A stretch of DNA of 64,000 nucleotides, taken from the NCBI GenBank assembly GCA_038496445.1, contig JALMLS010000231.1:124001-188000 (forward strand), in the 5' to 3' direction. The position numbers and the translations under genes were made by a program. Positions 57,429 to 64,000 of the stretch are shown piece by piece (positions within the stretch are counted from its first letter, which is position 1; each line of letters begins with the position of its first letter). The DNA is from Trichosphaerium sp. ATCC 40318. Taxonomy: Eukaryota; Discosea; Flabellinia; Trichosidae. Under the pieces are notes generated by a model that searched no databases, was not told where the DNA came from, and saw nothing but the letters and a program-made list of their open reading frames with translations.

Positions 57429-58849
57429 TTAGTCTAGTTCTATCAATTCTTCTACAAATGTCTTTCCAGATACCAGTTTTGTGGTAGCAATAATAAACTT
57501 TCGATCTACATTAATCATTACCAATGGAAAAAGCAAGAAAAAAAAGAGAAAAAAAAAGCACCGTACGAACCTTCAAACTTTTGTGCTAAAAACCGGACTG
57601 CTGATATTTCCGTAAACGTAACACCTAGACCTTACATTAATGTGACAAAACAAAAGTAGAATATCCTTACCTCCAACAAAGAAAACTAATGTCAATTTCG
57701 ACTGCCCATTAGTACGAAGTACGGTTGTTTTCTGCACAGCCGAAAAGCTTGGTCCTGGTACTAGTTTTACGGCTTCATCCACTTTACTTCCTGCAAAGGA
57801 CCAGTCTTGTTTCTGTAGCGAAAGATTAAACAAAACTGAGTAGAAAACAAAGGCAAGAAAGGGCTACCATTACTGCTTTCTGTTGGATTTTTTTTGAAGT
57901 CGGTATATCGCTGGTTTATAGTACTAGAACCTACTGAGGTGGTACTACCAAATTGTCTCAGTGTTCTATGTTTTATGTTAAGGGGGCACGCTGAGAATGA
58001 AATGACCTTAGCCCCACGGGCATCTTCGGGCTTTAAACCCATCTAAAATCGCGTAAAACGCTGAAAAAATAGGATAGCGAACTGTGTAGATTGATTACTT
58101 GAGTTCAAAGCCCGAAATGTCATTTTTTTTCTCAACTTTTTGACCTTAATTACACGGATTTGAAACAACTTTTAAAGCTATTCGTCCGCTATTTCACCAC
58201 TTGGAGACGCATTTTAGGTGGTGTAGAGCAAATTCGTTATTTTTTTTTGCTTTCAAATTGAGACTTTTTATTGAAAGTGTACCCATAGCATGTAATACGT
58301 GTGTAGATGCTATGGGTAACGTAGTTTTGAACAAATGTGCTTTTAAACAGAAAGATTGAAAAAATGCAGTCGTTTTTTGAAAAAAAAAACTTTTGCAACA
58401 AAAAAACGTCACAAAAAGGCACACGCTAAAAGTTGGGTTTTTCAAAAGCCCTCATGTCAAAGATATAGGCACGAAAATTTGAGCCGATTTGAACAATTTC
58501 TGCACATCTCAGCGTGCCCCCTTAAGCCTTAACCTCTCTAGGTCAATTTTGGCATTGTTCAGCAACGGTGTGCCTGTAGTGGTCATGTCTTTAGTATTGT
58601 AGAAAAGTAGATTGTTTAGCCGTATTAGCAGTGATTGTTCAGTGAAACAGACTCAATAATTGAAGAACAACAAAGCTTCTACAAGTCACTGTAATTGTTT
58701 GCAAATCATAGTATATGTTTACCCGCTTTAATACATTGTGGTGAGGAAGAAAAACTGGCAGTCATGCTTATCCAAAACAACTGAAGTCCAAAACTACGTA
58801 CTTTTTTTCCACTTTGACCAAAAGTAAAAACTCCGGATTTTGTTGGCAT
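57429..58849 (-). CDS. Protein with Vps33/SM-type C-terminus, gene interrupted by a MITE
   Basis: The 3' exons read KVDEAVKLVPGPSFSAV, KLTLVFFVGGVTFTEISAVR and RKFIIATTKLVSGKTFVEEL, ending LIELD at 57429. FFVGGVTFxEIxAxRFL and FIIATTKLxxGKT are the closing signatures of Sec1/Munc18 proteins, closest to Vps33 (tethering of endolysosomal SNAREs). Upstream exons (SLLIRLNNLLFYNTKDMTTT, TPLLNNAKIDLE) reach a possible ATG at 58849. Only about 200 residues fit before the divergent neighbour, far less than the about 600 of a full SM protein. This is therefore a truncated relative, or its N-terminus differs. The MITE at 57978-58525 sits between two exons. The donor AG/GTTAAG before it and ACATAG after it would splice it out and keep the frame. 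Confidence 0.5.
57978..58525. mobile_element. MITE with 18-bp terminal inverted repeats and TTAA target duplication
   Basis: TTAAGGGGGCACGCTGAG at 57978-57995 is repeated exactly in reverse complement at 58508-58525. The outermost TTAA on both sides fits a TTAA target-site duplication, the hallmark of piggyBac-type transposition, and the termini then begin GGGGG. The 540-bp interior has no transposase-like frame, so it is non-autonomous. It lies inside the Vps33-like gene, probably within what had been a 24-nt intron. Confidence 0.8.
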
Positions 58850-59160
58850 AGTCCTATAAGATCCATACCATGCTCTCAAAAGGATTATAGCAATAATAAG
58901 TACAATTCACAACCACTAGCGGGTTGTTATCCTAACATGAAAGTGCGAATTGCCGGAAGACAATAACCTTTTATTCGTGTTGTTCCAGGACTATTGCAAA
59001 GCGTTTTTTTCCCACTGTTAACAATAGTTGCTAGTTTCAGGTGCGTTTTCGGTTTTGATCTTTTGATGACCACAGTTGCCAATAGTAGAGTGATTCGTTA
59101 AGAGAATACATGTCTGATTCTCATGAACATTTTTTCAACAATTATTCTTCATTCTACTAC
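58850..59160. promoter_or_regulatory. Shared upstream region of divergent genes
   Basis: About 310 bp separate the possible start of the Vps33-like gene and the signal-peptide ATG of the secreted protein gene, so it should contain both promoters. I see no recognisable TATA box or named motif in it. Confidence 0.3.
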
Positions 59161-60318
59161 ATGATGCATCTCTCCTTTGTTCTTCCTATATTTCTATGTA
59201 TCGCCATCGTGGCAGGAAACCTACAACAATGCCTGAGCAACTTCAACGTCTATCCAACTGGTACAAAAAAAACCTCTTTTCAACTCTCGTTTGGCTCGCA
59301 TTGACGCTGTCTTTGTAGGCGTTGATGATAACTACAACCTATTATCTCGTCAAGGAACACACTACGATACTCATTGGAGTATATGCGATAGTTCAAACTT
59401 ACCTGCATTCAATACATGCTTTGGCGCTGGCAGTAGCCCAAATCCTTGTTGTCCTACAAAGATTACAAACTGGGCTCCAAATTCATGGGAAGATCCTGTT
59501 GACAACGCAGGCATAACAAGCGTATGTACTACCACCTCTCCTTTTGAATTCTTATTCCAACGAAGGGTTTCTGGATTGAAGCTTCAAGCACCGATATTGA
59601 GACGTCAATGTTATTGTTCGCTCATACTTTCAATGTACCTGCAAGTACGCCAAAGTTCTGCAATGTAGATTATCAAGTAACCTTCCTTTAGACTGCGCAA
59701 CAGCTACTTTGAAAGGAAGGTGTTGGGCGGATAATATGGTTAACTGGGGTGGTTTGAATGGTGTTATACAACCACTTCCGTGCTCTCCTTATGATGCTAG
59801 CTCAGACTATACCAATTCTCCTTCTTTTGAGTTGAACGCTTCTACAGGTCTTGTAGCTGGTGACAATACTCTTACGTTCTTTGTACGTAACTACCAGGAT
59901 AAAGAAGGTTTGTTAGTTATCTGGGACGAGTGTAACTGCGAAATTACGCCAACAGTAGCACCAACGCCTGAACCTGTTTGCGTACCTCATTTAACAGGAA
60001 CATCAACAGTTAAGAGTTGCAATGAAACCTATGCTGTCGAAACTGCAACTCTTGAAGCACGTGACGATTGTGAAGCGTAAGTTTAATTTGTTTTAACGTA
60101 TGCCCGTTCATACCTGACTTCATTGTAGGCAATGCTTTGCTCAAGGCAAGCATCTTAAAAGTATCGGAGGATGTGGTGTTGAGGATAAACAACTTGGTCT
60201 TGATTGTTGCGATGATGGTCTTCTTGATATTGTGTCGGTTGAATGCGCCTGTTGTTGTGATTGTAATCCTACTCCAGCGCCTGCATACGCCACTAGACCA
60301 CCTGCTAGCCATGAATAA
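59161..60318 (+). CDS. Secreted cysteine-rich beta-sandwich-like protein
   Basis: ATG ATG at 59161 starts a signal peptide (MMHLSFVLPIFLCIAIVAG). An in-frame ATG at 59110 would add 17 polar residues and is less likely. Four to five exons follow: VDDNYNLLSRQGTHYDTHW, a Cys-rich segment (NTCFGAGSSPNPCCPTKITN), then WIEASSTDIETSMLLFAHTF, NVPANCATATLKGRCWADN and NASTGLVAGDNTLTFFVRNY with EGLLVIWDECNC. The latter three resemble the galactose-binding-like sandwich in which a threonine/alanine strand leads to a ligand loop. A Pro/Thr linker (ITPTVAPTPEPVCVPHLTG) and a final block with paired cysteines (LDCCDDGLLDIVSVECACCC) close it. Stop TAA at 60316-60318. It is likely extracellular; function unknown. 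Confidence 0.6.
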
Positions 60319-60757
60319 ACAAAAAAAAAAGCTGCTATTTGCAGCACAAGAATTGCCTTGTGAGAATTGTTCTAGTTACAAGTTTAATGTAAGTGTCAAT
60401 ACTAAAGTAATAGTGAGCGCTGATTATCAAGAACACTTTATTATCCTACACAACCAACAACCACAGTGTTTATCTACGAATACTACAACCAATAAACCCT
60501 GCAGCTATATGGAAATGGAACTCAACACGCTATTCAGCCTTTAGCCCATGTAAACAGCATAGTCATAGCGCCATGGAACTTTGGTTTCAAGTGTAAAGTT
60601 GCTAATCTACAGAATAATGAGTCTTCTAGAACGTAAATAATAAATTATTGTTTATTACTTTGTTCTGACCGAGGCTGACTCTTACAGGTAAATTCGCTCT
60701 CACATTACATTCAAAAATGTACACAACATTACTTGTCAGGCATTTAATAGCGTTTTT
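60319..60757. other. Gap between convergent genes
   Basis: About 440 bp. A frame at 60137-60544 continues past the secreted protein stop, but it is in another frame of that gene and has no domain. An AATAAA-like signal lies near 60639. Confidence 0.4.
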
Positions 60758-63700
60758 TTAAACCTTCAATGAGCTGCCTGAGCTATTGCTCTCTAGATAT
60801 GCAATTCGGGCAAGTAGTTTGGCATTTTCTTTCTCCAGTTTAGTGATTCTGTAAAGGTGCTTTTTGTTTGCTTGTTTCAGTTCTTCCAATTCATTTTTAT
60901 GGTCTTGCTTTGGATTTGCAACTTCTTCATTGAAAGATGATTGATCAGTTTGATTTGGATTTGCAGATGCCCATAATTGTCTACATTTAAAATCAGAGGC
61001 CGTTTATTTTGAGCAGTTGTACCGTTTGGTTTTGAAATCCTCATATTCATCAGACAACTCATCACACGACCCAAATGATTTTGAAAGCTCTTGGCTCTTT
61101 TTAGTAGTCGGTGGCTTTTTTGATGTCATCTTTGTTGTGTCACTTGATTTATTCAGTTGTTGTTTTTTGGGATTCTTGACAACCTTAATGACATAACGTG
61201 CAACAGCCTGAACATCTATAGTACTAATTAAAATGCATAGCTACAGATCTTTTGCTGTGTTACCTTGAGCCACAACTAATTCATCATGTTGCCGGTTATC
61301 AATATTATCTTTAACTGCTTCTCCCTTATTGTTTACCACAGCATAATGACTTTGATATCCTGGTTTTATAGGCTTACCCTTAAAGTTAATGTTGTCTCTT
61401 GGTTTTTCTACTACCTAATATTACTTAAGCAGTATTTATAAATGTTTTTACATACAGGATACACATTCCCTGGTGTAACTAAACTTAGAATAAGTGTTTT
61501 TTCAGGGTTTCCAGAAGTGTCATAAGAGCAAGCATAATTGATACTATTCTATTCAAAAACATGTTAACAAAATTGGAGATAGGGATAGTGATAAACCATA
61601 CTGTAAAGTAGATCCCTTGTCCATAAAATCCAGCATCTAGTGCACTTACTGTTCCAAAACCAGCTTTAACAATACTCTCGGCTGCCTCAGCACTTGTTCC
61701 ATGGACCATTAATACAACAGGTATCTGAACAATTGGTTATTAGGTAAGGCTTGTTTATGTTACAAGGTACCTGTTCTAAACTAATACAAGTCAAACTATT
61801 TTTAGAAATCAGGTGCAAAAACTTGTTGGCAATACTTGTCCGTTGGGTATGATAAGTATTGTGTTTCCAACTGTCCTTACAAAACAAAGTAGGTAGCTCT
61901 CTAAAATAAATCAGTACTATTGACAATACTTTTGTACATACTGGTGCCTGTGTTTCAGTATTTTATTGTACATCCCAAAGTTTTGAAGCAACACATCATT
62001 GCAAACAAGATGTGCTGATACAACAGTGACTTTATCATATCCATGCATTTTAGACAGCTGGTCATGAAGAAGCTGCAATTCACGTTTGGCCACAGTATCA
62101 GTCTTGTCAAAAAGGTTCAAGCTTCTGTAATGTGTAGCTTTTTCAACAAAACCCCTTTTAAAGTATTAACAATAACATGAAGAAATGAAACAAACAAACT
62201 TGTTTTTTGATCTATCCCAGCCAGTTGCATACTCCAATCGTGGGTTTAAGTCCCATGATGTTTTGCTGTTTAATCCTTGTACTTGATAAGTCACAAGGTC
62301 TAAAAACAAAGCTGGTGTGCCTGCTATGGTATCGCCTAATGCTTGATTTGGTACAATAGGCTGAATTGCATAAGCTCCGCATTTACACTTGACGGTTCTG
62401 TCAGAAATCTACCAACGAAGTTTAACAATATATTGTTTGTATGTTGTGTACATTAGTTCCATCATGTGTTTGCTGGCTGCAGTAACTGCATATGAAATGC
62501 TCCTTGAAGGCTGTACAAAAGTAAGCATTTGTATATTGTTTTGGGTCATACTTCGTTTATCTGGTTGAATGGAGTTTATACACCAACCTTCTTGTATACA
62601 CTGTTGATAAATAGTACCAGTTTGTGTTCTTTTACTCCACATATCACGTGGCGTATCATACAAAATACCTTCCATCAGTTCTCCTTGCTGAATCCAAAAT
62701 GTCTAATAACAGAAGTTTTGCTCTTGAACCTTAAAAAAAAGACTATCACGTACTGATGATTGAACAAATATGCGGTTATAAGTGCAGATTAAATAGCGTA
62801 TACCTTTTTGCATCGCAAGTTTAAAGTAAGAGCGTGTGGGCTTGTGAGATTAGTTAAAGCAATTTGTACAGTATAATCTGTACCAAGTATTGTAGCCATC
62901 TCGCAAGATTGCATCTCCATTGTGGATAGCACTTGCCCATGTGCGCACAAGATAACCATAATAACTTACGTTGTTGTTTATTTGTTGGGAAATGTGTCAA
63001 CAGAGTTTCAAACACTTTGGTGTATGCAGGATCATTATCTACCACCTTTATCAAAATAGTTTTAAAACCAAACTTCTGTTTGCTCATTGTCTGTGAAAAA
63101 ACGTCATTTGCGTTTGATAAAATGAGAAACACTGAAGTATCCTCCAATTGAGCTAGTGATCGTCAAATTCAAGGTATTATAAAGCTAGTATCACCTGCAT
63201 AAAGTAATGGCGTCCATCCCTTATTATCTATTGCTTCAGTGTTGGCTTGAGATTTCACTAGCTGCTCAGCAACTCTACGGTGTCCATGTTTGGCTAGTAA
63301 TTGTTATTAATATAGTAGAGAGTAATTGCACCAGCGAAATGTAAAGCTGTATTGCCATCACAATCTGTAGCGTTGACATTTAAATTTGCATTGATCAGTA
63401 TTTCAACGATGCTTGTATATCCCCGATAAGCTAATATCTATGATTAGTTTACATTGTGTGCAATAATGCCACCTGCAAGATGTAAAGTTGTCCGTTTTTT
63501 ATCATCTATAGCATTGATGTTTGCTTGTTCATTGATCAATAGACTAACAATACTTGTATATCCACGATAAGCTGAAAAAGTGTTAGTAATGATTAATTCA
63601 CTTGAATGCTAATACCTGCATAATGTAAAGCTGTGCATCGTTCACAATCTGTAGCGTTGACATATGCGTTGGCTTTGATCAATAAGCTAACAATATCAAC

Positions 63701-64000
63701 ATGTCCATAAGATGCTTAGAAAATGTGAGTAATTCACTCATTACCAAAATTACTATATACCTGCATAATGTAAGGCTGTACATCTTCTATCATCTGTATC
63801 ATTGATATTTGCATTTGCTTTTATCAATATTTCAATAATACTTGTGTATCCACGATATGCTAATAACTATTGGTAAAGTGGCGTTTAACAGTATGACATA
63901 CCTGCTTTGTGCAAAGCTGTCCATTCTTTATCATCTTTAGCGTTGATATCTGCTTTAGCCTTTATCAGTAAACCAATGATGGCAGTGTGCCCAGTAGATG
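60758..64000 (-). CDS. Ankyrin-repeat PARP (ADP-ribosyltransferase), N-terminus beyond the window
   Basis: The gene runs leftward from the right edge to a TAA at 60758. From the edge to about 63190 come at least six ankyrin repeats, each with the LLIKAxADINAxDxxxxTALHxA pattern (for example IIGLLIKAKADINAKDDKEW; IIEILIKANANINDTDDRR; VSLLIKANAYVNATDCERC) and each followed by an intron at the same point. A middle region (about 63150-61800) is unrecognised. The PARP catalytic domain is at about 61720-61280: VVLMVHGTSAEAAESIVKAG, DAGFYGQGIYFT, YDTSGNPEKTLILSLVTPGN, DELVV. The His (HGT), Tyr (GIYFT) and Glu (DELVV) triad of polymerising PARPs is complete. A basic, Lys-rich segment and a C-terminal coiled coil (EELKQANKKHLYRITKLEKE) follow. 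The layout resembles tankyrase in combining ankyrins with a PARP domain. Confidence 0.75.

Noticed and set aside
58194-58445. Open frame inside the MITE as a transposase
   Set aside because: It is short, Phe/Lys-rich from homopolymer runs, and shows no DDE-type motif; the element is read as non-autonomous.
60137-60544. 135-codon frame overlapping the end of the secreted protein gene
   Set aside because: It is a different frame of the same exon; the Cys-rich reading continues the upstream exons and has the better composition.

Overview
The window is nuclear DNA from an intron-rich, gene-dense eukaryote (A+T-rich by eye). Genes are broken by many short introns (about 20-450 bp, mostly under 150) that often start with GTACG rather than GTAAG and end in TAG, CAG or AAG, often just after a CTAAC-like branch site. 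TAA, TAG and TGA all act as stops. SH2 domains, a class C GPCR, Rho and PARP proteins, F-box proteins and secreted or membrane glycoproteins suggest a unicellular amoebozoan or holozoan-grade protist; I cannot name the species. Gene models were built by hand from in-frame exon joins, so domain calls are firmer than individual exon edges.

Layout. 1-987: 3' end of a WD40-type gene (+). 1433-4649: tandem-SH2 protein (-). 4870-5449: small membrane/coiled-coil protein resembling SelS/VIMP (+). 5635-7941: mitoribosomal protein mS35 (+). 8278-10938: filamin repeat plus ubiquitin-like protein (+). 11721-13826: ZIP zinc transporter with EF-hand-like ectodomain loops (+). 14028-19659: membrane-anchored beta-propeller amidohydrolase (+). 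20046-21114: divergent Rho GTPase (-). 21276-22692: HRDC-F-box protein (+). 22693-24855: mostly non-coding, with some minus-strand exons or remnants. 24856-30032: giant VWA-E2-F-box protein (+). 30821-34560: GABA-B-like class C receptor (+). 34793-35733: unknown gene (-). 36510-39082: type I membrane protein (+). 39734-40699: F-box/LRR protein (+). 41030-43281: 2H phosphoesterase (-). 44182-44757: MORN_2 repeat protein (+). 45041-46048: hypoxanthine phosphoribosyltransferase (-). 46263-53291: very large proline-rich coiled-coil protein (+). 54101-55018: glutathione S-transferase (+). 55393-55768: secreted Cys-rich peptide (+). 56313-57224: membrane protein (-). 57429-58849: gene with a Vps33-like C-terminus (-), carrying a TTAA-flanked MITE (57978-58525). 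59161-60318: secreted Cys-rich protein (+). 60758 to the window end: ankyrin-PARP protein (-).

The most unusual content is ubiquitin- and signalling-related. One polypeptide joins a von Willebrand A domain, an E2 ubiquitin-conjugating core with an HPH motif like that of UBE2W, and an F-box. Another joins an HRDC nucleic-acid-binding domain to an F-box. Together with the F-box/LRR and possible F-box/MORN genes, this makes four F-box-type genes within 24 kb. A tandem-SH2 protein has lost the phosphotyrosine arginine in its first SH2 domain only. At the DNA level, the palindrome CACGTG is strongly over-represented, mainly in introns and gene gaps.
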